Assembly (NCBI RefSeq): GCF_028389875.1
Contig: NC_084675.1
Span: forward strand, 21,352,412-21,416,411
Source: Rhea pennata
Taxonomy: Eukaryota; Chordata; Aves; Rheiformes; Rheidae
DNA: 64,000 nt
Direction of reading: 5' to 3'
Below the pieces are notes generated by a model. It worked only from the letters and a program-made list of their open reading frames with translations, ran no database searches and was not told the origin of the DNA. Shown here in pieces: positions 23,801 to 42,947 of this stretch. The first letter of the stretch is position 1, and every line of letters begins with the position of its first letter. The translations under genes and the position numbers were made by a program.

Positions 23801-26800
23801 CCTCCCCGGCCCCGGGACCCCCCCCCCCCGCCGCCGGCACGGAGCAGCCGAGGGGCGGCAGCGCGGAGCCCCCTCGGCGCAAGCCCGGCATCGCCTCCCC
23901 CGCCTGCACCAGCCTCTCCGTCCCCACCGTCGGGGTCCTGCGCGGCCACCCCGGGGCGCTGGCGGCTCCCAGCACGCGGGGGGGGGGGGGCCCGCAGCTC
24001 TCCCCCCCCCCCATCCCCAGCATCCTCACCTCCAGTACGGGCTTGGCGTTGTTGTGCACGGAGAGGATGTGGGTCACGCCGTTCCTCAGCAGGTTTTCTC
24101 GGTCCTCGGCGTCTGCAAACGGGTGCAACGCGTGAACCCCCCCCCACCCATCGTTTCCCCTCGCACCTGCCGCAAACGCCTCTGCCACCCCCAAGGAGGG
24201 AGAGGGGTCCCTGCCAGCCCCCTGGCCCTGGGGCGGGGTGGCTGCGTGGAGTAGAGGAGGCATCAAGGCAAGCTCTGGCAAGGAGCATCCGAATAAAATA
24301 GCATTTCTCCTGCCGGAGCAGGATGGTTTGCAGCTCCTGTCCAGTCATTTCGCTCTGCCCAGGACTCATTTGTCGGCCCCGGGGCATTGCTCCTTCAAAG
24401 CAATGACCACCCCTGGGCGGTCAGCAGGCAAGGCAGCTCCTAAAACCACCACCAAAATCGGACACGGTGCAAAACACAACTTGAAAAAGGTGGTTGCATG
24501 CTCATTGCATAGGTGAAACCTGGGCTGGAGGCCTGGGCATGTGATAGGAAAGCCCAGCGTTGGCTCCACTGTAAACATCATCTCAGCAAACCCAGGGAGG
24601 TTTCCAGCCGGGAGAGCGGGTCCTGCGCACCCAGGCACGTTCGGTGACTGCCGGTCCCAGGGCCAGCCCCTGCCCAGGGCCAGCGCTGCTCCTTTTTGCA
24701 CGAGGCTGCCCTGGACTTGCTGCTGGGATGGGGCTTTTCCAGGCTTTCGGTTCTCCAGAAGGCCCCAAGGTCCCCAAGCGGGAACAGCCACAAGGAGCCT
24801 CCCCCCAAAATGGGATTTTCTGCAAGGTGCGAGGGGAGCGCTGGAAAGGGGACCCGGAAACACCCCCTTCCCTAGTGCTGGCAGCAGGTTTCAGGACACT
24901 GATTTCCAGGAACGAAGGATCTTGAAAAGGGCCGAGACCCCCGGCCAGGGAGAAGAGGGGCCCTCCGGCACCGCCGGCGGATCGCACGGAGCGAGCCGGC
25001 GCGGAGGAGGCGAAGCCGAGCGCCGCACTTACCACTGATGTTCCCGAGATAGAGGCCTGTGACCACCTGCGGGGAGGCAAAGCGGAGAGTTCAGACGGCG
25101 CCGGGCGCAGCGCGCGTCCTCGCACGGCGGGGCGGGAGGGCTCCCGCGGACCCGACCCAGGGATTCTCCTTCCTCCGGAGCAGGACGGCCCAAATAGCTC
25201 CCGGGGTAGGGGGGAAGCAAAGCCCCTTGGACGTGCTGCTGTCGGAAAGATCCCGCCGGGAGCTGGATTCCCGAAACGGGTCCGCCCGGGACCTGCCGGC
25301 GCGCGGCCCCCGGAGCACGAGGAGCCCGGCCCAGCCGCCACGGGCGGCTCGGACTCCGAGGCACGAGCGGAGGCCAGCCCACGGCTTTGCTTTGCCTTTC
25401 TATAGCAACCGGCTCTTCCAAATAGGTTCAAAGGTTGCCTCCGCCAGCTAGGAATAAACGGGCATTATAAATTTCTTATAAATAGCACCAGCTATTTATA
25501 ACGCTTCTCTGGCCAGGAGGCTGCAGTAAGCGCCTTCAAGCATGCAAAATCTGTCTCCTGCTCTCTGCTGTCGGCTACAAAAAAGAGACAATTTTGCGTA
25601 TTTACGGAGTGTAATAACCTGCTAGGGCCATTTCCAGAAGCACGGAAAGGAAGAGCTCCTTCCCATCAGCATTCATTTACACCCTTCCTGCAGAAGAAAC
25701 CCAGTTCAAGAGGCTGCAGAAAGGTTTTCCCAGCAGAGACGGGGCCTCGGCACCTCTGCGAATTGCCTTTGCGCGCCCTGGGTCGCCCGCTCGAACGCAC
25801 GGACGCTGCACGGCAGCAGACATCCTTGCCCTGGTCCAGGCGATTTGTTTCGGGCTGCGTAAAGCCGTTGCAGCGAGTGCAGCGATCTAAAAGGAGCAGC
25901 CCCTGGGGGCATTTCACAGCCCCGAGCGGGGCGAAGGAGAACACGACCGGCAAGGAAGCCCACGGTGAAAACCCGAAGGAGCGTGCAGCTCCTTGCAGGA
26001 TCACCGAGCTCCCAGGTGCGGGTACCGGGAGCCACGCTCTGAGCCCGACGGCTGCGGAAGAATTCATTAATTTTTGTTACCCAGGGGTGTAATAAGAAGA
26101 GAGCAGAGACGGCTCTGATTTATCCCGGCGAGCGCGGCGCTCCGCACGTAACGGGCGCCTCTCGCCCTCCGAGCGCCCGGCACAGGCTCCCGGCCGCCTG
26201 CGCCGCGGCCGGCCCCGCGGCCAGCCGGCCGGGGACGCCGGGGGCCCCGCGACGCGCCCGGGCGCAGCCGGACGGCGCGGCACGGCGCCGGGACCCGCGG
26301 CCCGGAGGCTGCCAGAGCCGCTTCCAGGGGCGGCCGCGGGGGCCGGAGCGCAGCAGAGCCACCCGGAGAGCTTGTCCTGATCCGGTGTCTCTGTTGTTGT
26401 TTCAGAGTCTAATTTTAAGCTGGTTAACGCACGTACCGAGCGGTTATTTAAGGATACAAACCGAAATCAATCCCCCCCCCACCGCCAGCCCTGCAGTTCA
26501 GCTGAGCAGCGACCGTCGGTAAAACGCCCCTCGAGCCGTGCGCACGAGGTGTCCCCGGGCACGGAGGCGTCTCGGGGGTGGCGAGGGAAGGAGATTTCCC
26601 TGCACGCGTCCCGGTAACTTTGCATCAGAGCCCGGGAGGCTCCGAGGGGCCCGCGTTAGCCCTGCGGACGCTGGCGCCAGGGCTCCACCGCCCGAGGGAC
26701 GAGCCCCTGAAGGCAGCTGTCACTTTTTAAACACTTTAGCACTTAGCTCATCGCCCGCAGCACAAACCCAGGGATCGCCGCGTGCTTTTAAATGCACATG

Positions 26801-26990
26801 AAGAAAAATCTCTTTCTTAAATGCTCGGAGTTTCAGAAGGAAAAGAGAAAAGGAAGATGCGACCGGCTGCATCCGGGGTGTGTTGTTGCGGCCTGGGAAC
26901 GAGCGTCTGCCTGGATAGTGGCAAAAAGGTGCCACGGAGGAGGACAGGCTGGCCCCGTCCTGCACGTACCTTGCTCATTCCACTCCCCAT
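14881..26990 (-). CDS. DUSP22A: Dual-specificity phosphatase of the DUSP22/DUSP15 family (DUSP22A type), seven coding exons
   Basis: This is a small atypical dual-specificity phosphatase related to DUSP22 (JSP1/JKAP), which acts on JNK-pathway and T-cell signalling; its own substrates are unknown. Minus-strand coding exons are 26970-26990, 25033-25066, 24030-24112, 22037-22086, 19694-19768, 19155-19326 and 14881-15075. All joins are in frame and give 209 aa. The N-terminus MGSGMSK fits N-myristoylation (G2, S6, K7). The general acid D57 lies in SASDSSSQN. The signature HCLAGVSRS has C88 and R94, the same numbering as human DUSP22. The fold ends near residue 145, followed by YRAWIRRDYGRNPFGDQEEL and a Gln/Arg/Glu then Pro-rich tail ending SSRMSR. 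This tail is longer than in DUSP22 (184 aa) and near the 208 aa I recall for fish dusp22a. The C88 codon is split TG|C by an intron. The gene appears intact. DUSP15 is the main alternative name. Confidence 0.9.
25476..25501. promoter_or_regulatory. Perfect palindrome of two MEF2-type sites
   Basis: The left arm TTATAAATAGC (25476-25486) and right arm GCTATTTATAA (25491-25501) are exact reverse complements around a four-base spacer, ACCA. Each arm holds a match to the MEF2 consensus YTAWWWWTAR. It lies in the first intron after the start codon of the DUSP22-like gene, in a locally AT-rich island. Function is inferred from the motif only. Confidence 0.55.
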
Positions 26991-27039
26991 GGTTTTTCCT
27001 CTCCCCACGGTCAGGACTCGGCAGTATCCAAAGTTTTAC
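26991..27039 (-). other. DUSP22A: 5' untranslated part of the first coding exon of the DUSP22-like gene
   Basis: On the minus strand a TTTATTTGCAG acceptor ends at 27040, and the following 49 bases lead to the start codon at 26988-26990. This implies at least one upstream non-coding exon. Confidence 0.45.
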
Positions 27040-27184
27040 CTGCAAATAAACACCCCAAAATCCCCAACAGGCCTGTGAGATCCGTCCCCCTCCAACAGCG
27101 CGTCCCGCTGCCGAGAGCAGAGGAAGGGGGCAGCACGCGCGGGGCGGGGAGCGTGCAGAGCCCCGGCAAACTCAGCGCACTCAC

Positions 27185-27300
27185 CGGCGGCGCGCTGCTC
27201 CCCAGGGCTCTGCCGCGGCGCTGCTGGACGAAGGGGGACCGAGGAGCGCGGCCGCCGCGGGGCGGGAGGGGACGAAACAAGGAGCTGGGGGCTGTGCCGA
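27185..27300 (-). other. DUSP22A: Candidate non-coding first exon of the DUSP22-like gene (upper edge arbitrary)
   Basis: A strong minus-strand donor CCG|GTGAGT ends at 27185 inside a CpG island, 145 bases before the acceptor at 27040. A second strong donor, CGAG|GTAAGT, ends at 27826 and could mark an alternative first exon. Neither start site can be placed from sequence alone. Confidence 0.35.
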
Positions 27301-27849
27301 GGCGCTCGGGTTTCTCTTCCGGACTCCCTGGCTCGCCGGGGCTTTTGCGGAGGCTCAGGCTCTTGGGGAGGGATGAAGAGGGGGGCGCCAGGGACGAAGC
27401 ACTGCCTCACCCCGGAGGTGCTCGCAGCGGTCCCCGGGCAGCCCGCAGCCCTGCCGGGCTCAGCGCCAGGGGACCCGAAGCGCCGGGACGGGAGCAGCGC
27501 GCCGGGCAGAGCGCGCACGTGTTTTCTCCGCGGGCTCTGGAGCGGCAGGACAGATTTCCGCTGCAGCGAGCGGGCACCTTCCCGCGCCGCTTTCCCGGGG
27601 GATCCGCTGGGGCATCGCTCTCGCCCCGCGGGGGCCCCGTGCAGCGCAGCCCGTCTTCCCTGCTCTCTGCTCCTTTCGGGGCCCCGTCTCGCCTCTGAGC
27701 CAGCGATGCCGCGGGCTCGTACAGGCTCCGCAGGCACCGGGCTTCCTCTCCCGGCCACGCTAAATCCTCCTGAAGAGGAGACTCAGGGGAGGAATGAGAT
27801 CGGAGTTCAGAAGAGAGCACTTACCTCGAAAACCAGTGTGGCGAGAGCG

Positions 27850-29760
27850 ATGTGCAGCTAATGGAGCGTTTCGGGGGAGTCCCTCTCCCTCTCCCTCCAG
27901 TAAGGGAGACAGCAGCAGCTCTAAAGCAGCACTGTAATTCCCACACATGCTTCAAAATATCAATTTTCAAAACAGATATGCCTGCCACCTCCCAGATCAA
28001 TGTTATTAGCCCGTCAGAGGCAAGAGCTGTACAAAGAATGAGCAAATATAAACCTCCGTGGTGGTGGAAACCCTGCAGTCATCACGTATCTGTGTTGCAG
28101 CAGCAAGGTGAAATCTAGGTTACAGCAAATTCCAGGGAATCTAGCCAGCTCGGAAGGACGGGTCAAAAGACATTTCCTTGTCATCATTTCACTTCCCAAA
28201 TCCAATAAATGAAAGCATTCCTCACACTTTAAGCAGCTTTCCACAGGCATTGGATGCATACCTACGTGGAAAACAACGGCACAGCCTCAGGATGACATTA
28301 AAGGCACTTCAAATCGCATTTGTTACCATGCTGTTGCCACGTTAAAGACAACCCAGTTCTGCTATCAGTTTTACCACCAACGTAACCAAGCCAACTGCCC
28401 TGCACTCATCTTCGTAACATCCTTCTCGGCACTCCGGAGACAAACATTTCACATAAAGGATCTTTCAGAAGCGGGACGGGGAGCTCATCGCTTAAATCCC
28501 ACTGAATCTTCTCACCTTTGAGCATCTTCTTCTAGAAGCTGCTTTACTGAAACAGAAAAGCTGACCAGGTCCCGACACAGCAGAGCATCAGAAGTGACTG
28601 AGAACTGAAGACTCCCTGGAGTTTCTGCCATGGCAGCTAAATACACACAAATGGATTTAAACCATGACTTTTCAGTAATCAGAGAAAACAAACTGAACTC
28701 AAAGCTGTTTTTTCAAAGGCAGATTTGATCTTTGGAGGCCAAACCAAAGGCCTGCAGTTTGCCTATGGAAAGCCCAGTATGCACATCAGAGCTAGGGAGA
28801 TAATCCTAGGGGAAAATTCAGCAGCTACCAACAGCTCACAGCACACACAGAGGTGTCATCCTTCTTAGTTCAGGCACTGAAAAACACTAACCCACATCAG
28901 ACAGTCCTGAACCAGAACTTGTTCACACCATTACATTTACTAAAAGGAGGTACTAGATATTCCCACCGTCTGTGGCATTTCTTTCACTTCCCCAACCGCA
29001 ACCATCCTCCCTGCACCTTTTGTCACTTTGGAGGAGAGGCAAAGCATGAAGCGTATCCAAGCCTACTCTTGCCTGAGCTGTATCTATTAATTCTCTCTCC
29101 TCCTCACTCCAGCAAGCGATGCTGCACTACGGAGTGAGGTCTGCAGACTGCCCATGTTGTTCAGTTGGAAGCAGCAGTTGAGAGGAACTGGAATTCTGAG
29201 TCAAGTTCCCTTTGCAAAAAGAATGGGGCAGCATTTATCTCCATCTGATAATATAAGCAGCTTGATTCATACTGCTGCCTTCTGGAGCGCTGACATGCTA
29301 TTTTTGGAATCAAGTTATGGGACACAGAGCCTCCCCAGGAGTCAGGATCTGCTTACCTTAAATGTAGTTCAGCTCTTTGCGCAGTGCAAGACTCCAGGCT
29401 GTGCCCCAGAAACACTAGATTTCCCTCCCCTGCCCAGCCCAGGCAGTTTCTGCTAAGAACAGAGCACCAGAGCAGCAGGGTATCTAGGCTGAAGACTTAA
29501 CAATACTCACTGCAGAGCCAGTGAAATTTTGCTGCTTCAGTTCCAGGGTAATAAATGCAAGATCAAATACTGAAACTTTTCAAACTAACTTTAATCTTGT
29601 ATTTTTCCTGAGAAACAAAAGTGTTTCATTCCTTTCAACTCATTAATCCTGTTCATATATCAACTGCAATAAGACTATTTGGAAAAAAATTGCTCCTCAG
29701 CAAACTGCACCACAAATTACAATCACAACAAAAGCATCTGAAGACCAGTAACAGCAAACT
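27850..29760. other. Intergenic DNA between the DUSP22-like gene and COX4I1
   Basis: GC falls sharply at about 27.85 kb. No exon, RNA gene or tandem array is recognisable. The plus-strand open frames at 28,853-29,137 and 29,154-29,456 have no family resemblance. Confidence 0.5.
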
Positions 29761-29777
29761 TTCAAGTTAACCAGACA

Positions 29778-29783
29778 TTTATT
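29778..29783 (-). terminator. Polyadenylation signal of COX4I1
   Basis: The minus strand reads AATAAA about 105 bases after the COX4I1 stop codon (29888-29890). This gives the short 3' untranslated region usual for nuclear genes of the respiratory chain. Confidence 0.75.
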
Positions 29784-29887
29784 AGCATCTATTTAGGTGG
29801 AGGTTGTTCCAGTACATAAGCAACGAGGTCACACACAGGTGATGGAATCATTTCATATTCAAGCAGAGCAGGTTCCACTGAGTTGCT

Positions 29888-32800
29888 TCATTTTTTCCAT
29901 TCGTTCTTCTCAAAATCCCATTGGGAAGAGATGCCCTCAACGGGGTTCATCCGCATGTCCAACATTCTCTTTGTCTGCATTGCCAACCACTCGTCAGAGA
30001 AGGTGTGGGGAATAGGGCCGTACACTGCAATTCGAAAGCAGGTGGAATTACACGGTGATACAAGACGGACAAGCCGGGAACAGACATACGAGTTTTGCTA
30101 ACAGAAAGCTTTTTCCCCTGAAGCAATTTGTGTTGATCCCATATATGCCAGCACCTGCTCAAACTCAGGTTCCCTAAATCCAATTCCAAGATGTTGGGCT
30201 TGGACCAGTTAAGACTCTAACAGCTTCCTTAATCAGTAAAAGCAGGTACAAAGACAACAGCCTTCTCCTAATCTTCACTGTGGGCAGATAAAGACTCAGG
30301 ATGGAGAACTGCTCATTTAACTGCACACACTGTCTCATGGTACCTGCAGCGTTCACTCAAGGCAGGATCTTTTCCTGGGCAGGAAGCCAGATGTGGCAAA
30401 ACCCCAAACTTTTACTACCAAGAAGACAATAAGCTTTTGTGATAACAGGTTTCACAAACAGGGGAAGCTCCCAGACTGCTAGTATATCACTACTCTTTCA
30501 CTCCCTTTTCCTCTCTTCCCTCCAAAACTCCATCCACAAACATCGCATTTCTACAGTCAACTTCTACATTTAAGCTACACATCTGCTTATATCTGTTAAG
30601 CCACAATTCCAGAACTGAGTTTTAAGAGGATAGCAAACAGCAATTGCCAAGTGGTCACCAATATGGCTGTATTATGCAACATTTTGAATTCCCAAGCAGT
30701 TTATAGAGGATTTTCAAATTCCACGTTAAATATTAACTGACACCTGTCTCAAACTAAAGAGTTATCACTATATACCATTTACTTACTATAAATTTTCTGC
30801 CAAACAAGGAAGAGACCAGTTATGCCAAGAAAGAACAGTACTCCACCGAGGACGGTCTTCCACTCATTTGATCCTCTGTTCATTTCTGCATAGCTCTCAT
30901 TGAATTTGATACGATACACTGCATAGGGGAGGAAAATAAAGCATCAAACTATTTCTTTCATTTTTCCTGCACGTGCAGGCAACAAGACACTCTCCAGAAG
31001 GAGATGATTAAAGCCTAAAGCTGTCTGAAATGGAACAGACGTAAAAATAACTCTTGATTCAGGTGGCCTCTCCCATGACACTTGTGCCTAAGTAAACAAG
31101 TTGTGTTCCACCATCCCCTCATGAGTAAAATCAGCGTTAGTCTCTATTTTATAGAAGCAAACATGATTGTAAGGTTGCGCTAAAGTCACATCCTAGGCCT
31201 GTCAGAAAGAGAAATATAGCTTTTCTTCCTTCCCAACAATTCCCAGTACGGCTATTTACCACAGATCTCACTCACACAAATCACTTGAACAGGAATGCTT
31301 TTATCTCAGAAGGCTACTGTCAGCTCTGCCAGTAAGGCCCCATCGCAAGAGATATTCTGAAGTTCAAAACAGCATCAGATTTGGAGAGGACTTATGAACA
31401 TCTGAGGATTTCCAAAGAGACAGTTTTACATCTTCTCACTTTGACGTAAGTAGGCACAACACCATTCAGAGATGCCACACAACATGGCAGTGTTTGCACA
31501 ACATGATGACAGCCAGAAAAGGTGATGTAGTTTCATTTACAAGTCAGACCACCTGCCCGACACTTCAATGGACTGAAACTCTGTAACACTAAGATCAGCA
31601 ATCGATAACATTCAAATAAAACATGGTTCATTTTACTCAATTGAACTAATAAGATTACATATTGTTAACCATAACTTGGAAAAAATCTCTTCATTGCAAC
31701 AGATTAGAAAGAAATATAAAACTTCTTTTTTTGGGGGGGGGGCGGGAATTGTTGAACTTTACCAATTGCTAGCTAAATCCCTTACATCAAATCTACCATA
31801 TGATGCCAGGCACCTAACAGATACCAAGGCAGGTGGCCTGAGTTTCTAAAATAGCACTAAGAATCCCAACTACAGAAGAATACATCGATCTCCATTTGAA
31901 CATATGCAAAGAGCTCCATCACATTTAATGGCTCCTTCTTGGCTCAACTCTCTGCCTGCAGATCCATTTAAAAGATCAGGGCTTAAAAGTAGCCTAAAGC
32001 TGCCTTCCATGGGTGTATCTGCAGTAAAATAGTCATCAATAATGCACAAGTAATAGATTAGGGCACATCATTGCTAGCTGCAAGGTTTATTTATAGCCCC
32101 CACTACTTACGTTCAACTTTCTCATCAACAGACAGAGCAGTCCACGATGCCTTTTCCTTTTCTTTCAGAGCCTTCTGCTGAGCAGACAGATCCCTTACAA
32201 AGGCCACTTCAGGCAGGGGAACATCACGGCGATCAGTGTATGCTGGAAGGCTGAAGTCCTCTGCTTTTACAACACCAGCTACATATGGGAACAGAAGTGA
32301 CACTGACTGAAGTTTCTGACTTCTACACAAACATATCCTACCAGTTACTATAGGAGGGAGGAAAAAAAAAATGAACAGGTAACCCAAAAAGGTTAAGTGA
32401 TAATGACAGTTAAAAAGGGAAAGAGGTTATAGATAATATTCAGATTCCATCTATTTGGTTAGCGTCATCCATGTTTATCACAGAGAAAAAGGGAAAAGAG
32501 ACAGCTCTTAAAAATAGTGCTATCCTAAGAGCGTAAGAATAACAGCAAGGGATCTCCAAAAAAGGTGATATCCGAAATGACTTTAAACTGTAAGTCTAAG
32601 ACACCTCCATTTCCAAGTGCCACACTGATTATCTAGAAATCCTCTACACTTTTTCCATCCTAGTTCCTGCCAGGACCCTCTATTCCTACAATTCCCCATC
32701 TGCCGTTACTCCTGCCTGCACTTCAGCTATGCCCTCAGCCGGAAAGGAGACTGCTCGGATCAGAAAAGTCTCACCAGCCCTCGGCCTGCCTTGCTCCTGG

Positions 32801-33362
32801 CATTACCAAAACACATTTCCTGGCAGAAAGCTGCAGAAGAGATGCTCAGCCCCCGCTGGGTCAGGAAATACAAAGTGAGAGCACTCTGAAATGGATTCCT
32901 GAGTGAGCATGTGCTGCCAAAAAGCATCATTTAGCAAAATGAAAAAAAACAAAAAGGATTCAGAATTTTTGAACCTCTCTGCACCTCATTCATTTTTTTT
33001 GTCAAACTTTATGTTATTTGTCTACTAAGGTTGTAACACATCAAGTTCTTATGTAAAAGCATTAATGACCTAATATTCCTCAACTGGTGTCCTTCCCACA
33101 CCAAACATTTCTAAACAAACCCTTCACAGCATCTTAGACTGCTTCACTTGATATCAGGAATCACCTTGCATTTGGCAAAGAAAGATCTCGTCAAGTTTAA
33201 AGCTCCTAACAGCAGCATCCTGTGTTCTTCTGTAAAGTGCTTATCTCACTGTCATTTGTAAAGGTGAAGCAGATGCCACCTACCCTCTCCATGTCCTCTC
33301 ATGCAGATGGAAGTGGAAATGGCTCTTTTGCCAATGAGACTAAATACCCTTGAAGCCAACAT
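29888..33362 (-). CDS. COX4I1: Cytochrome c oxidase subunit 4 isoform 1, complete, four coding exons
   Basis: This is a nuclear-encoded subunit of mitochondrial complex IV, with one membrane span in the inner membrane; it binds ATP and helps regulate the enzyme. Minus-strand coding exons are 33284-33362, 32111-32278, 30787-30918 and 29888-30024, joining in frame to 171 aa (human 169). The import presequence starts [18 protein letters not shown]. The mature part shows [19 protein letters not shown], then [11 protein letters not shown], then [20 protein letters not shown]. The membrane segment is [17 protein letters not shown] and the protein ends FEKNEWKK, the family hallmark. The ATG is two bases into its exon after a GACAG acceptor, so a non-coding first exon lies upstream, probably at about 33.9-34.2 kb. 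I call isoform 1 from overall sequence and from its place beside EMC8. No defect is seen. Confidence 0.96.
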
Positions 33363-33839
33363 CCTGTCAGGAAGAACACAAGTCAGTCACTGCAACAAGA
33401 TGACATCAAAATTGCACATTAAGTCAAAATAATACCATTTTCTGCTTGTTCAGATACAAAAAACCTCATCTACAGGCTTGCTGATTCTTCTCTGAAGAGC
33501 AGCATGTATCACCACACAGCTCCCGGATTTTCATGACTGCTCCACAACTGCAGCTTGTGGAAAGAGTCCTTACCCCCCCCCCCAACTTTTCCTAAAGGAC
33601 ACCTGTTTTTGCACTCAGACCTGCTCAGTGCAAGCCCTATGTCAAGTGAGTCTAAGAGCACCCAACTTCCACAGAGGAGCTCCTTCAGCAACACGAGCGC
33701 TCCCAAAGCGAGGGCAGACGGAGCTAACGGTTTCTCCAAGGTGCCACTGTGGGCCCAGAGCACCACCTCCTCTTTCTGTCGCGGATTTTCTGCAGCTACC
33801 TGATATTTACTAAAATATATGTGTGTAGATATTTATGTT

Positions 33840-34512
33840 CTTCGGGGGCGGGGGGGGAGTCTCGCTGCCAGCCGCTGTGACCTTGAGGCGGCCCGGCCAT
33901 ACGGCCCCGCGGCCCGCCCAGCCCTAGGCCGCGCCGCCGCCGCCGCCCGGACCCGCCGGGCCCGAAACCTCCCCCCCTTCCTCGCCGCCTCCCCCCGCCC
34001 CCCTCCGCCGCCGCCGCCGCCGCCCCGAGGCGCCGCGACGGCGGCGGCACCGCTCCGCGCAGCGTCGCGCCGGGGACGCGGGGTCTCGCCAGTTGCAGGC
34101 CGAGCTGCGGCCCCGCGGAGGCCGCGGCCCAGCGCGGCCCCTCTCCCCCCGCCCCAGTCGCCGCCGCTGCGGCCTGAGCTCCCCCCGCCCCGACGACCTG
34201 CCGACCGTCCTCTACGCCGCGCCCGCCGCCGGAAGCAGGCGCCGGAAGGAGGCGCCGGGCGGAAGCGCGGGGCACGCCGGGATGCGCGGGGCAGCGAGAG
34301 GCCGCGGGGGAAAGGCTCCCTCCGCGGGGCCGATGGGATGCGGGCGGGCCGGCGCCTGCCTTTTGCGACAGTGCTGCGGGCGCTTGGCGGCGGCGTGGGA
34401 GGTGCTTGGCGGCACTTGCCGGCGGGTGGCGTGAGGGGCCGAGCCGGGGCCGGTGTCGGGGCCGGTGTCGGGGCCGGTGTCCGGCGGCCGCGGGGCTGCG
34501 GGCCGTGGCAGG
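33840..34512. promoter_or_regulatory. Bidirectional CpG-island promoter of COX4I1 and EMC8
   Basis: A GC-rich island separates the two divergent genes. Three ETS cores lie close together on the plus strand: CCGGAAGC (34229-34236), CCGGAAGG (34242-34249) and GCGGAAGC (34259-34266). Such NRF-2/GABP sites are known to drive mammalian COX4I1, and the head-to-head COX4I1/EMC8 arrangement is conserved. A 12-bp GC-rich unit (GGGGCCGGTGTC) repeats about three times at 34446-34482, in the EMC8 leader. I could not fix the COX4I1 first exon or its donor. Confidence 0.75.

Positions 34513-42947
<8,435 letters not shown>

Larger units (their letters stand above)
14300..27800. other. Continuous GC-rich, CpG-dense block over the DUSP22-like gene
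   Basis: Apart from a modest dip near 21.1-22.1 kb and 25.4-25.7 kb, the whole block is GC-rich with frequent CpG, including introns. The introns contain no exon beyond those listed. The long open frames here (up to about 380 codons) are on both strands, lack family resemblance and follow from the scarcity of stop codons in GC-rich DNA. Confidence 0.65.

Noticed and set aside
22448-24387. Frames of 300-377 codons on both strands around 22.4-24.4 kb
   Set aside because: Composition follows C and G runs. Only the 83-bp exon at 24030-24112 and the 50-bp exon at 22037-22086 nearby are supported by homology.
34453-34512. In-frame upstream extension of EMC8
   Set aside because: The frame is open, but there is no ATG, only GTG within a 12-bp repeat. 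The family's conserved N-terminus begins at the ATG at 34513.
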